A stretch of DNA of 64,000 nucleotides, taken from NCBI RefSeq assembly GCF_011059135.1, contig NZ_JAALGD010000005.1, forward strand, positions 15,629-79,628, read 5' to 3'. The position numbers and the translations under genes were made by a program. Below are positions 30,201 through 37,978 of this stretch, piece after piece. The number at the start of each line of letters is the position of its first letter. Within the stretch, counting starts at the first letter, position 1. The notes under the pieces are model-generated. The model had not been told where the DNA came from and made no database searches. It was given only the letters and a program-made list of their open reading frames with translations. Origin of the DNA: Brevibacillus sp. SYP-B805 (GTDB lineage: Bacteria; Bacillota; Bacilli; Brevibacillales; Brevibacillaceae).

Positions 30201-31440
30201 ACGAGACGCTGAACAAGATCGGGCGCGGTACATGGAGCGACTCGAGACAAGAAAACGTCAATTCGACGAACTGCAACAGGCGGTAGAACGTGCTGTGCAA
30301 CGATGGAATGGAGAAATATCTTTGGGGCTTGTAGCGGATTGGTCGGATGTATCCAGACCGGAATGGGACGATGTCGAAATTTTTCGCCTATGTAAAGCGG
30401 TCTATCAGGAATTGCAGCCTTCCTCGGCGGGTAGAAACCGCGAAGGTGTGACCTCTTCACTGCTCGATCAGTTTAATGCGGTCCGCCACTTATTAATGGA
30501 TTATGCGCTGGAAGCCGTGGTTGATGACAAGACCGGGCGGGTAACGGTTGTATCTATGCGAGATCGGTTGCGGCCCCAATCGCCATCCGCTTTGCTGAAG
30601 GAAATAAACGCTCTGATTCTGGAGCAGTCCGGGCTGCTGGATGAAAAGGATCGACAGCTTTACGAGGAAATTATATTGCGCAGTGTAGGCAAAACAATTC
30701 GCCAGCGCATTCTGCGTGCCGAACAGTGGATCAAAGAAATGAACCGGCTGATGGCAGAGCGCAACACTTCAAGCGGCTTGAAATTGCAGTTGCAATGGGT
30801 CCCCAAGGCCGCCCAATCGGAAAAAGAGATGAACGCCGAGCAATTGGTGGAGCTTTTGCGCAGAGATGCCCGGCTGCTGCGGGAAGACGAGATTGAACGA
30901 ATGATCCAGCATTTTCGCTCGCGGATTCAATGGGCGAAACAGGGTGCACAGGAAGAGCGGGAATCGCTTCGTAAACACATCTACGAGATCCTGGATTACC
31001 GTACATGGTTTCAATTTATGCTTCGGTACAAAAAGGGCGGGGAGGCAGGTTATCGAGAGTTGACCGATTCGAGATTCAATGTGATGAGCGGTGGAGAGAA
31101 GGCGATGTCGATGTATATCCCGCTGTTTGCCGCTACGTATTCACGGTATTCTGATGCCAGCCCCGAAGCACCCAAAATCATTTCCCTGGACGAGGCGTTT
31201 GCCGGTGTTGACGAAGAAAATATCCGCGACTTGTTCAAACTCTTGACAGAAATGGATTTCGACTACATGATGACCTCGCAGGTGCTATGGGGATGTTATG
31301 ATACAGTTCCTAGTCTGTCTATAGTGGAAATCTACCGCCCTAATGATGCCGACTTTGTCACGCTGTTCCGCTATCGTTGGAATGGAAAGCGGCTCGAGCT
31401 GCTTCCCTCTGAAGAAGCGGCTCCTGCAAGTGAGGAATAA
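27271..31440 (+). CDS. jetC: Wadjet SMC-like ATPase JetC (TIGR02680-like)
   Basis: This 1389-residue protein is an SMC/MukB-type motor. Walker A GTNGAGKS is at 52-59. Long heptad-rich coiled coils (about 270-650 and 790-1020) flank a central hinge-like region. The signature NVMSGGEKAMSMYIPLF lies near 1270 and Walker B IISLDEAFAGVD near 1304. The C-terminal segment YMMTSQVLWGCYD is typical of the family. It extrudes DNA loops and presents small circles to the JetD nuclease. All ATPase residues are intact, so the system should be active. The start follows AGGGGAGGGG. It overlaps the jetD start by one base (TAATG). Confidence 0.9.
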   Translation: MQFENESLSEAIAVAGNPTRNRWEMARAGIFNFWVYDDEEISLEEGRLILRGTNGAGKSVTMQSFLPLVLDGDKRPQRLDPFGSRDRRIEYYLLGDDGKHTDRIGYLWMEFHHPQKGVYKTIGIGLRARRGASQVGFWGFLLDDGRRVNHDFWLYDRIAWLEEKGKYPLDRRELEAKIGAGGQVVQEQKAYRDLVNKALFGFYDSEAFTDLMNLIIQLRSPKLSKDFKPSAIYHILTEALPPLQEDDLRPLSEVLEDMDQIADRLDELKLHQSELEKLEKSYDRYNRLLLYQASEEVLDAKAKADDAAKHVEEVQAQCIETEQKLSDSHDRLQGYRVRLQEVDADLDVLNRHEAIEKQRELQALEGSFTETGQYLDKSRARIKGLRQRHDRMQLEIMQNDGLMTEHMRAQEEQLLELESLAREIEFAEHDVYHRYWHPHPPEDDRFVLEWKKDVVRHREAVEQAWKIAQAEREAWNSLQELEKELGAIRQERDAAEMAKVEAEKQTEAALQQLKEEIVQWKQRVKGLVVEERTFQRILQAVSAISVTSRNYAGVKQPVIETAEEIRRQWREQEWQHRHDIQRIEEVRADLKREQQAWRESREPEPERSDARTAARVSRGAGEGAPLYAVCDFLGHWTEEERARIEGVLSACGLLDAWITPDGRIGRLEKGEEVWITPAPVEWGYTLADVLKPVPSPESGLDEAAIDAVLRTFAWKEIGDTPPFEELDTTSIWIGSSFFQFGPVCGYVTDTQQARFIGKEARRRFKLAEIERLQCEIEACDQQLEELSKKVTEIQKAITQLDEDVQAFPDDKLVQERLDVLADAVHRLNAVMAHAQRMADRVREKSNHWQQLKIELAASTEQWSRLNNLGALQAARETIQFYLNGLSDLHAEWRQYRQAAQTLRRLQEEAEELLSEVENETELADELEEKYHSLKVKVESLRRHMQELGIHDLYERISRLEAEKKGLEEQIADEDQRIRDAEQDRARYMERLETRKRQFDELQQAVERAVQRWNGEISLGLVADWSDVSRPEWDDVEIFRLCKAVYQELQPSSAGRNREGVTSSLLDQFNAVRHLLMDYALEAVVDDKTGRVTVVSMRDRLRPQSPSALLKEINALILEQSGLLDEKDRQLYEEIILRSVGKTIRQRILRAEQWIKEMNRLMAERNTSSGLKLQLQWVPKAAQSEKEMNAEQLVELLRRDARLLREDEIERMIQHFRSRIQWAKQGAQEERESLRKHIYEILDYRTWFQFMLRYKKGGEAGYRELTDSRFNVMSGGEKAMSMYIPLFAATYSRYSDASPEAPKIISLDEAFAGVDEENIRDLFKLLTEMDFDYMMTSQVLWGCYDTVPSLSIVEIYRPNDADFVTLFRYRWNGKRLELLPSEEAAPASEE

Positions 31441-32891
31441 TGGATATGGACGACCAACGGATGAATAAGATTAAGGCATTTTTTTCCGAGCCTGGGCTTA
31501 CACGATTTATAGATGCTGTTCGCAACACCTATCGTAGGCGAGGCGTGTCCGGATACGTTCGGGTAAAACAGCTTTCTGCCAAAGAATGCGAAGCGCTCGA
31601 AGGATTGCTTGGCACACTACAAAAGCCTGGTGAAGATTTGCAAGAACCACTGCGAAAAGTGGAAAACATCTTGCTCCAAAGCGGATTCGATATCACGATT
31701 CGAGAATTGTTAACTTGTCTGGATGGGCAGGAGGTATTGACACGAGCCGAATTGGAACAACAAGCTGAGAGAAATTGGAATGACTTTATCGATGCGGCAT
31801 TGCAGGCAAAGAGGGAGAAACAGCTGCCGGTTCAGATCGGCGAATGGGTTGAACGATTGCGTGAAGGAGCAGTACAAGGAAGCCGGATTTTGCGCAGACA
31901 GCATGCGCAAAATCCGGAAGATGCACAGCTACAATTTGAATATTGCCTGGATGCACTTTGTCGTGTTTGGGAGATGAAGCAGGAAAAGATTGCGCAGGAA
32001 GATTGTGAAGCACCTGAGATGTTGATTCGGCTACCTGTGCTGGCTGCAAAGGTGGCAAGAAATGCACATGCGTTTGATATCAAATTTCCTGCCGGACGAT
32101 TGCTGTGGTGCGGTCTTCAGGAGATTTTTACACGGAAATCGGAAGACAAGTCAAGTGACTCCTTTGATGCGATGGATTCTAATGAAGAGTGGGAATCGTC
32201 CGGCATCATTGACATGAACGAGACTGATGTGGCTGGACAAGCCAGAAGCTTAGAAATTCGAAAAACGTATCGTATCGCTGGCATTGCTGACGATGATATC
32301 TCTTCCCAAGTCATTCTCTTTGCGCCGCACCTGACAAAAAGAAACGAAGAGCTCGTCCTGACACTGAGACAAGTCGAGAGATTGCCTGCCATTCCAAAAT
32401 TCTCCGGGCTGTATGTGGTTGAAAACCCATCGGTGTTTGCAACTTTATTGGATGGAACGCTGCAATATGAGAAATATAGGAGCCGTTCGTCCTATGATAG
32501 CGCTCCGATTTTAATCTGTTTAAACGGGCAGCCGAGCGCGGCAACAATTCGATGGATAGACCGTTGTTTGGAGGCAAGAGACCAAAATGACGTGCGTCTT
32601 CACTATTCCGGAGATTTTGATGTAAAAGGCTTGGCTATCGCCCAAGGGCTTGCTCGGAGATATGGAAAGCACTTTGTACCATGGCGTATGAGTGTGTCGG
32701 ATTACGAAAGATTCGCTCCTTACGGAATGGATTTGTCGGATCAGGAGAAAGAGCAATTGCAAAAAATGACAGTTGATTGGGATTACAGCCTTGGTACCCG
32801 TATGGCCTTTCTTGGTACAAAGGTTCATCAGGAAGTGTTTGTTGAAGAGTTATTGCAAGATTGGATGGACGTTTTTGGGTCGGAGGTGTAG
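31440..32891 (+). CDS. jetD: Wadjet nuclease JetD (DUF2399/TIGR02679-like, Toprim fold)
   Basis: This 483-residue protein is the topoisomerase VI-like nuclease that cleaves plasmid DNA after loop extrusion. The C-terminal Toprim-type domain shows the conserved Glu in LYVVENPSVF (about residue 325) and the metal motif HYSGDFDVKGLAIA (about 388). Both are diagnostic of the DUF2399 group. The N-terminal 250 residues are helical and probably contact JetA/B. The start codon shares its A with the jetC stop, indicating translational reinitiation. Catalytic residues appear intact. Confidence 0.88.
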   Translation: MDMDDQRMNKIKAFFSEPGLTRFIDAVRNTYRRRGVSGYVRVKQLSAKECEALEGLLGTLQKPGEDLQEPLRKVENILLQSGFDITIRELLTCLDGQEVLTRAELEQQAERNWNDFIDAALQAKREKQLPVQIGEWVERLREGAVQGSRILRRQHAQNPEDAQLQFEYCLDALCRVWEMKQEKIAQEDCEAPEMLIRLPVLAAKVARNAHAFDIKFPAGRLLWCGLQEIFTRKSEDKSSDSFDAMDSNEEWESSGIIDMNETDVAGQARSLEIRKTYRIAGIADDDISSQVILFAPHLTKRNEELVLTLRQVERLPAIPKFSGLYVVENPSVFATLLDGTLQYEKYRSRSSYDSAPILICLNGQPSAATIRWIDRCLEARDQNDVRLHYSGDFDVKGLAIAQGLARRYGKHFVPWRMSVSDYERFAPYGMDLSDQEKEQLQKMTVDWDYSLGTRMAFLGTKVHQEVFVEELLQDWMDVFGSEV

Positions 32892-32894
32892 GTA

Positions 32895-33398
32895 TTGTAT
32901 CTGGGATCACCGAAAGATGAATTTGATGTCGTATGGAATGAGGCAAAAGAGTTCCTTTTGCTTCAAAGCGATCGCGAAAAAGTCGTGCAATTTGTAAAAT
33001 GGATGAAAAAGAAAGCTTGCTTGGCGTTTGGACCGGAGCCCTCCTTTCGATTTCCTATTTTTCGAAAGGGTATCTATTGGGCAGAATTGGGGGAAAATGT
33101 GGGTAGTGAGGAAAATAAGCATCGACCGGTCGTACTTCTTTGGAGTACAAAGGAAGCTCCGATCGCCATAGTTGTGCCCCTTACTACGCAACGCTTGCAT
33201 GACGAGTATTTTTTCCATATCGATTTGGAGCATTTTAATAACACGGCGCTTATTGAACAGATTCGAACGATAAGCTTAAGAAGAATCACCTATCCGCTAC
33301 GAGCGAAGGGAAGGGTAGCTTCCGTAAGTCATCAAGACATAGCCAGGATTGATGATGCGATTAGGAAATTGTTTACTACAAGACATGACGTTACTTGA
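32895..33398 (+). CDS. MazF/PemK-fold protein coupled to the Wadjet operon
   Basis: This 167-residue protein starts at a TTG, eight bases after a clear GGAGG that lies inside the end of jetD. The TTG is three bases beyond the jetD stop. Residues from about 60 on form a MazF/PemK-like domain: KGIYWAELGENVGSEENKHRP then VVLLW, VVPLT, and ALIEQIRTISLRRI. The order matches the MazF beta-barrel and its conserved GSE...RP loop. The first 50 residues are an extra helical extension. No antitoxin gene is next to it. A ribonuclease acting after Wadjet, or an accessory nuclease, is inference. Confidence 0.75.
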   Translation: MYLGSPKDEFDVVWNEAKEFLLLQSDREKVVQFVKWMKKKACLAFGPEPSFRFPIFRKGIYWAELGENVGSEENKHRPVVLLWSTKEAPIAIVVPLTTQRLHDEYFFHIDLEHFNNTALIEQIRTISLRRITYPLRAKGRVASVSHQDIARIDDAIRKLFTTRHDVT

Positions 33399-33476
33399 CA
33401 GAAGCTTCTTGTTATGCCATAATTCATAGTGAAAGCAATGATCCCGTGAGCAATCACGTACACCTAATTGATCCCA

Positions 33477-33504
33477 AAAGAGCAACTGAGATAGTTGCTC
33501 TTTT
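33477..33504 (+). terminator. Terminator of the Wadjet operon
   Basis: The perfect 12-bp stem aaaagagcaact / agttgctctttt with a four-base loop lies 79 bases after the last gene and ends the five-gene transcript. Confidence 0.85.
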
Positions 33505-33868
33505 GTCATATTTTTTGGTTTACAGCATATAATATCATTACATTGATCCCATAGCAATTGCTATGTATCGGATTGATCTAGGGGAAAACCCCGGAAGACC
33601 TCCTTGCATAAGAGGAGGTCTTCTTAACATGTCTCTGTGGATCGTGGGTGTAATCTGCCATCCTCCGCCTCTAAATCAGCACTCAAGCAGTGCTGTTTTT
33701 TTATGTACGGGAGGTGGCTAGCTCTAGAAAGCAACTGATATACTAAATACACTCCAAGTGGTAAAATTTTCCCATAACCCCATCTTCAAAATACTTCCAT
33801 TTTCACTATTACCTTCAACTAATTGAACCGCTATATTGAGATTGGACTATTTTTTATGGAGGAAAACC
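33505..33868. other. Non-coding right border of the island
   Basis: No gene is seen. It contains a 16-bp perfect palindrome catagcaattgctatg (33550-33565), a 10-bp hairpin gaagacctcc / ggaggtcttc (33594-33623), and an ssrA-end-like segment with its own terminator (33657-33702). The last 160 bases are AT-rich leader of the next gene. Confidence 0.65.
33657..33702 (+). repeat. ssrA-end-like segment with terminator (possible right border)
   Basis: The bases tcctccgcctct (33661-33672) resemble the tmRNA acceptor end (ccccgcctccacca). They are followed by a terminator, cagcact / agtgctg plus seven T residues (33677-33702), the same order as after the other ssrA-end copies. This may be the far attachment remnant of the island. 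The match is short, so it could be chance. Confidence 0.4.
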
Positions 33869-35371
33869 ATGATAAAATGCAACGTTCTTCACCTACTGCT
33901 TGCCATATCAATTCTCGTATCAACGAGCGGCTGCAGCTCAAGCGCTCCCATGGCACAACCGGAAGCAACTCCGCACGAAGAAAAAACGGTTCAGCCGCCA
34001 AATGCCCCAACTCCCTCCACCCAATCGTCTTCTACCGAAACACCTGCAGCAGTACCCACAGCTACAGCACTACCCAAGCCGCCCTTTACCCTGGAGGAGA
34101 TCCTCGCTTATCAGGGAGAAGTTGGTCGCTTCTCGGGCAGCAGCTATAATGAATCAGCGCTCAAAGCCGAGCTGGATAAGCTGCCGGAAGGAATGACCGA
34201 GGAGGAAATCTATGCATACATCCTGCAGCTTGTCGGTGAGAATTATCAGGAAGAAAAGCGCACGTTTGATGAATTAGAGAAAGTAAACTATCGGCAAGCC
34301 CTCTTGTCTATCGATCCTTCCGCTCCCGCACCTTCACAGCAAACAAAGGCAAAGATGAATGTTGAGGTTATCCTGGATGCCAGCGGAAGTATGGCGGAAA
34401 AGGTAAACGGCGGTGTTAAAATGGACTTGGCCAAGAAATCGATTCAAGATTTTCTGGGCAACCTTCCCAATCATGCAAACGTGGGTCTTCGTGTATTTGG
34501 ACATAAGGGCTCCGGAGCCGATAAAGACAAGTTACTCTCCTGCAGCCAGACGGAATTGATATATCCTTTAAGCGGCTATAATCCAAATAGCTTTCAGAGC
34601 TCGCTTCAACGTTTCGGGCCGAAAGGATGGACTGGAATTGCAACTGCGCTTGAGGCAGCCCAACAAGATCTGCAAAACTCGTACAGGGAAGGAATGGAAA
34701 ATATCATCTACCTCGTAACCGACGCAAAGGAAACCTGTGGCGGAAACCCGGTAGAAGTGGCGAAATTGCTCCACGAATCGGAGATCAAGGCAGTGATCAA
34801 TCTCATCGGCTTTGACGTAGATGATGAGGCACAGCGCCAACTGAAGGCGGTTGCAGAAGCAGGCGGCGGCACTTATACGACTGTCAAGGATAAAAGAGAT
34901 ATGGAAAATGTGTTCCAACAATATCTGAAAAATCTGTACGAGGAAAATCGCAACTGGATGCAGAAGGCCGTAGACAACGTGTGGAATGAGTATGAGAAAG
35001 ACGAAAACGAGCTGATTGCGACGCAAAAAGCGATGCTGCAAAAAACGGCCGTCGAATATGAGCGATTGCAGGCAGCCGCCGACTACCTGCGTGAAAAAGG
35101 CGTGTTGAACAAGCCGCAGTGGTTGAATATCGTCAGCTGGATGGATGATCGGTGGTTAAACCTTAGCGATTATGCCGACGACCGCTGGATATCGATCGGA
35201 CATAAAATGGATGTGGAATGGATGGAGGCTGCTGCCGAAGTGGAGCATCGCTGGATGGAAAATGGCAGAGAACTGGATCAGAAATCTGGCAAAGTGGCGC
35301 TCAGGATCGGGAACTTGCGGGCACCCAAGATCAGGATAGCTCCTCTACGAACACGGCCGATTAGGTTTTAA
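33869..35371 (+). CDS. von Willebrand factor type A lipoprotein
   Basis: This 500-residue secreted lipoprotein has a signal peptide with lipobox STSGC (Cys22) and a Thr/Pro/Ser-rich linker to about 75. A helical segment of about 100 residues follows. The vWA domain (about 165-360) has a complete metal site: DASGSM, then a Thr in GWTGIATAL, then VTDAKETCGG. The C-terminal 130 residues are charged and helical with regularly spaced tryptophans (SWMDDRW, DDRWIS, VEWMEA, EHRWMEN). A protein-binding surface role at the membrane exterior is inferred. ATGGAGGAAAACC precedes the ATG at 33869. Confidence 0.85.
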   Translation: MIKCNVLHLLLAISILVSTSGCSSSAPMAQPEATPHEEKTVQPPNAPTPSTQSSSTETPAAVPTATALPKPPFTLEEILAYQGEVGRFSGSSYNESALKAELDKLPEGMTEEEIYAYILQLVGENYQEEKRTFDELEKVNYRQALLSIDPSAPAPSQQTKAKMNVEVILDASGSMAEKVNGGVKMDLAKKSIQDFLGNLPNHANVGLRVFGHKGSGADKDKLLSCSQTELIYPLSGYNPNSFQSSLQRFGPKGWTGIATALEAAQQDLQNSYREGMENIIYLVTDAKETCGGNPVEVAKLLHESEIKAVINLIGFDVDDEAQRQLKAVAEAGGGTYTTVKDKRDMENVFQQYLKNLYEENRNWMQKAVDNVWNEYEKDENELIATQKAMLQKTAVEYERLQAAADYLREKGVLNKPQWLNIVSWMDDRWLNLSDYADDRWISIGHKMDVEWMEAAAEVEHRWMENGRELDQKSGKVALRIGNLRAPKIRIAPLRTRPIRF

Positions 35372-35427
35372 TGGAAAGGGTTTCTTGACCGAAACTGCTT
35401 CATCATGACAAGAATGGGAGTTTGGCG

Positions 35428-36180
35428 ATGGTTACGATAATGTCAAACGACGGAAACCGCATCACGAGTATCAACGACTGGTTTGCTTATGCACCTCCAG
35501 CGAAGGGGGCCCTTCACTGGAAAGACGGGCGGAGTGCCAAGGAGCTTGCCAAAGCCTGGTTTCGAACAGGCAAGGCCGAGATTCCTGCTGAATTGGCGGC
35601 GCTTCTTCAATCACACCCCGTTACCCGCCATTTTCGGATGAAGATCGGCATTCCGGAGAAGGAAACCATCCTTGACGATTTCAAGGGAAGCGGCCGCAAC
35701 CATGACCTGGTTCTGATTGGCGAAACGCCGGACGACCGTGTATTGGTTGCAGTAGAAGCCAAAACGGATGAGCCATTTGGCGAGATCATCGGTGACTATA
35801 TCCGATCCCGTGTCAAGGCGAATCCGAGAAGCCGCGTTCCCGACCGAATCCAACAGCTCGCACGGGGGGTATTCGGCCACACGGAGGTATCAACGCTTCG
35901 CTATCAACTCCTTCATGCCGCCGCCGGAACGCTTATCGAGGCAAAAAATCAGCATGCCTCGCATGCCGTACTTGTGATTCATGAGTTCGTCCCTTCAACA
36001 GGGAAAACGGAGCTAGCAAAACAGAATGAGCAGGACCTGGCGGCTTTTCTTGAGCGATTGTCGAACGGTGGACAGCAGTTAACCGCGGGCGCATTGTGCG
36101 GGCCGTTTCATGTGCCGGGCGGGGGCAGGATACCGTCCGACATCCCCCTCTATATTGGCAAGATTGAAACGGACATGTAA
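35428..36180 (+). CDS. Putative PD-(D/E)XK-fold protein (DUF6946-like)
   Basis: This 250-residue protein contains NHDLVLIGETPDDRVLVAVEAKTDEPFG near residues 90-117. There, Asp followed after about 17 residues by ExK fits a PD-(D/E)XK nuclease core. The flanks start with INDWFAYAPPAKGALHWKDGRSAKELAKAW, as in the uncharacterised DUF6946 group. The ATG at 35428 follows GGGAG at seven bases. A nuclease role is possible but untested, and nothing next to it indicates a restriction system. It lies just outside the presumed island. Confidence 0.6.
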   Translation: MVTIMSNDGNRITSINDWFAYAPPAKGALHWKDGRSAKELAKAWFRTGKAEIPAELAALLQSHPVTRHFRMKIGIPEKETILDDFKGSGRNHDLVLIGETPDDRVLVAVEAKTDEPFGEIIGDYIRSRVKANPRSRVPDRIQQLARGVFGHTEVSTLRYQLLHAAAGTLIEAKNQHASHAVLVIHEFVPSTGKTELAKQNEQDLAAFLERLSNGGQQLTAGALCGPFHVPGGGRIPSDIPLYIGKIETDM

Positions 36181-36305
36181 ACGTAAGAGCTTTTCTGCCA
36201 TGTGATGAAAAAGCGCGGCTGCACATTGCTGCAGTTGGGTTCATTGACTTTTGGCCGGCCAGGGGCAGAATAAGGGGTAGATGATCCTTGTGAGGTGAGG
36301 AGCGA

Positions 36306-37304
36306 ATGATCCGATTAAGCGCGCTTGACCAATCCCCGATTCCGAAAGGGAGGACCGCCACCGAGGCATTGGCCCATACGACGCGTTTGGCCCAGGAACT
36401 GGAACGGCTGGGCTATTATCGTTTTTGGGTGGCGGAGCATCATTTTACCATGAGTTTGGCGGGCTCCAGCCCGGAAGTGCTCATCGCCCATCTGGCCGCC
36501 CACACCCGGAAGATGCGCATTGGCTCCGGAGGGGTGATGCTGCCCCATTACAGTGCCTACAAGGTGGCGGAGAATTTTCGGGTGCTGGAAGCGCTGCATC
36601 CCGGCCGCATCGATTTGGGGGTAGGCAGGGCGCCGGGGGGCATGCCCCTGGCGACCAGAGCGCTGCAGGAAGGGAAAGTGACCGGGATCGATACATATCC
36701 GGATCAATTGGATGATTTAATCGGCTACTTGCACGACGCCCTTGACGAAAACCATCCGTTTGCCGGACTTCGGGCGACCCCGCTTGTTCCGACCGTGCCC
36801 GAGCTTTGGCTGCTTGGGTCAAGCGGGGAGAGCGCAAGGCTGGCCGCCGCACGGGGAGCAGCCTTTGCCTTTGCGCATTTCATCAATGGAGAGGGCGGGG
36901 TGGATGCCATGCGGTGGTACCAGCAACACTTTCAGCCCTCCCACGGCAATGACCGGCCCCAATCGATGGTCGCGATCTTTGCCATTTGTGCCGAGACGGA
37001 GGAAGAAGCGAACCGGGTTGCTTCCAGCCTCGATCTTACCCTCCTGCTGCTGGAAAAAGGGGAAGCGGCCCATGGGGTACCCTCGGTGGAAGAGGCGCTG
37101 CGTTATCCCTATTCGGCCCTTGACCGGTACCGGATTCAGGAGAACCGCAAACGGATGATCGTGGGGTCACCGGAACAGGTCAGGCAGAAGATCTTGGCGC
37201 TGAGCGAAGCGTACAACACGACGGAAGTGATGATCGTCACCATTACCCATGAATTTGAGGCGAAGCTGCGGTCATACCGGCTGCTTGCCGAGGCGTTCGC
37301 CTGA
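36306..37304 (+). CDS. LLM-class flavin-dependent oxidoreductase (MsnO8-like)
   Basis: This 332-residue luciferase-like TIM barrel uses reduced flavin. The N-terminus LSALDQSPIPKGRTATEAL and the segment RFWVAEHHFT mark the MsnO8-type single-component monooxygenase-like group. IGSGGVMLPHYSAYKVAENFRVLEALHPGRIDLGVGRAPG is the family core. Its substrate is unknown. AGGTGAGGAG precedes the ATG. It is transcribed in the same direction as its neighbours but separated from them by over 100 bases each side. Confidence 0.88.
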   Translation: MIRLSALDQSPIPKGRTATEALAHTTRLAQELERLGYYRFWVAEHHFTMSLAGSSPEVLIAHLAAHTRKMRIGSGGVMLPHYSAYKVAENFRVLEALHPGRIDLGVGRAPGGMPLATRALQEGKVTGIDTYPDQLDDLIGYLHDALDENHPFAGLRATPLVPTVPELWLLGSSGESARLAAARGAAFAFAHFINGEGGVDAMRWYQQHFQPSHGNDRPQSMVAIFAICAETEEEANRVASSLDLTLLLLEKGEAAHGVPSVEEALRYPYSALDRYRIQENRKRMIVGSPEQVRQKILALSEAYNTTEVMIVTITHEFEAKLRSYRLLAEAFA

Positions 37305-37355
37305 TCATGGGCCGTCAGCACATTGAGATAGGGGCGCAGCTTTACTTACTGCCTG

Positions 37356-37388
37356 CTTTTTACTTATACTATTTATGATAGTAAAAAG
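37356..37388. promoter_or_regulatory. Inverted repeat in the promoter region of the short flavoprotein gene
   Basis: The perfect 9-bp arms ctttttact (37356-37364) and agtaaaaag (37380-37388) are separated by 15 bases. Inside lies a second inverted repeat, actat-ttatg-atagt (37368-37382). It ends just before the AAGGAGG site, so a repressor operator is a reasonable reading. The regulator is unknown. Confidence 0.55.
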
Positions 37389-37409
37389 TATCATAAGGAG
37401 GTTATCCTC

Positions 37410-37976
37410 ATGTATGATGTGATCGTCATCGGCGCAGGTCCGGCCGGTGGAAGTGCGGCTCTTTTCACCAGCAAAGCCGGCAAGAAAACCCTTGTGATCG
37501 ACAGCAACCAGAGTGTCACCAAACGGGCATGGCTCGACAACCATTACGGTGTGGACGGGATTTCCGGTCCGGATTTGATCGAAGTGGGGAAAAAGCAGGC
37601 AGGCAAGTTTGGGGCAGAATTCGTGGAAGACGTCGTGACGGATATCCGCTCGGAAAACGGCAAGCATACCGTCGTGACGGAGAGCGGGAAAACTTTTGAA
37701 ACGGCCCATGTGATTCTGGCCACGGGGATGTCGGTGCAGCTGGCGGAAAAGATCGGGCTCAAGATCGTGCCGGGCACGGAACCGCGCATCAAAAGCATCA
37801 TTGAAGTGGATCAGCAGGGCAAAACGAACATCGCGGGCATCTGGGCAGCCGGTACCGTGGCGGGGGTGTCCATGCATACGATTATCACGGCGGGCGACGG
37901 CGCCAAAGTGGCGATCAATCTCATCAGCGAACTGAACGGGGCGCGTTATGTCGATCATGATGTGCTGAAAGCATAA
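37410..37976 (+). CDS. Short thioredoxin-reductase-like flavoprotein lacking the NADPH domain
   Basis: This 188-residue protein has the FAD-binding GAGPAGGSAAL at the N-terminus and the second FAD segment GIWAAGTVAGVSMHTIITAGDGAKVA at the C-terminus, as in TrxB-type enzymes. The NADPH domain and the CxxC pair are absent, and the Asp of the usual AAGD motif is Thr. It is about 60 percent of TrxB length, with no sign of frameshift, so it is a natural short form. A reductase partner or different electron donor would be needed. AAGGAGG precedes the start. Confidence 0.82.
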   Translation: MYDVIVIGAGPAGGSAALFTSKAGKKTLVIDSNQSVTKRAWLDNHYGVDGISGPDLIEVGKKQAGKFGAEFVEDVVTDIRSENGKHTVVTESGKTFETAHVILATGMSVQLAEKIGLKIVPGTEPRIKSIIEVDQQGKTNIAGIWAAGTVAGVSMHTIITAGDGAKVAINLISELNGARYVDHDVLKA

Positions 37977-37978
37977 TA

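Noticed and set aside
27271-31440. Interpretation of jetC as a chromosomal SMC or SbcC repair protein
   Set aside because: The adjacent jetA, jetB and jetD genes and the Toprim nuclease mark it as the Wadjet motor. Chromosomal SMC is flanked by other genes and has no such partner.
21251-33702. A prophage or integrative conjugative element
   Set aside because: No integrase, capsid, terminase, relaxase or conjugation gene is seen. The evidence supports only a defence island with attachment remnants.
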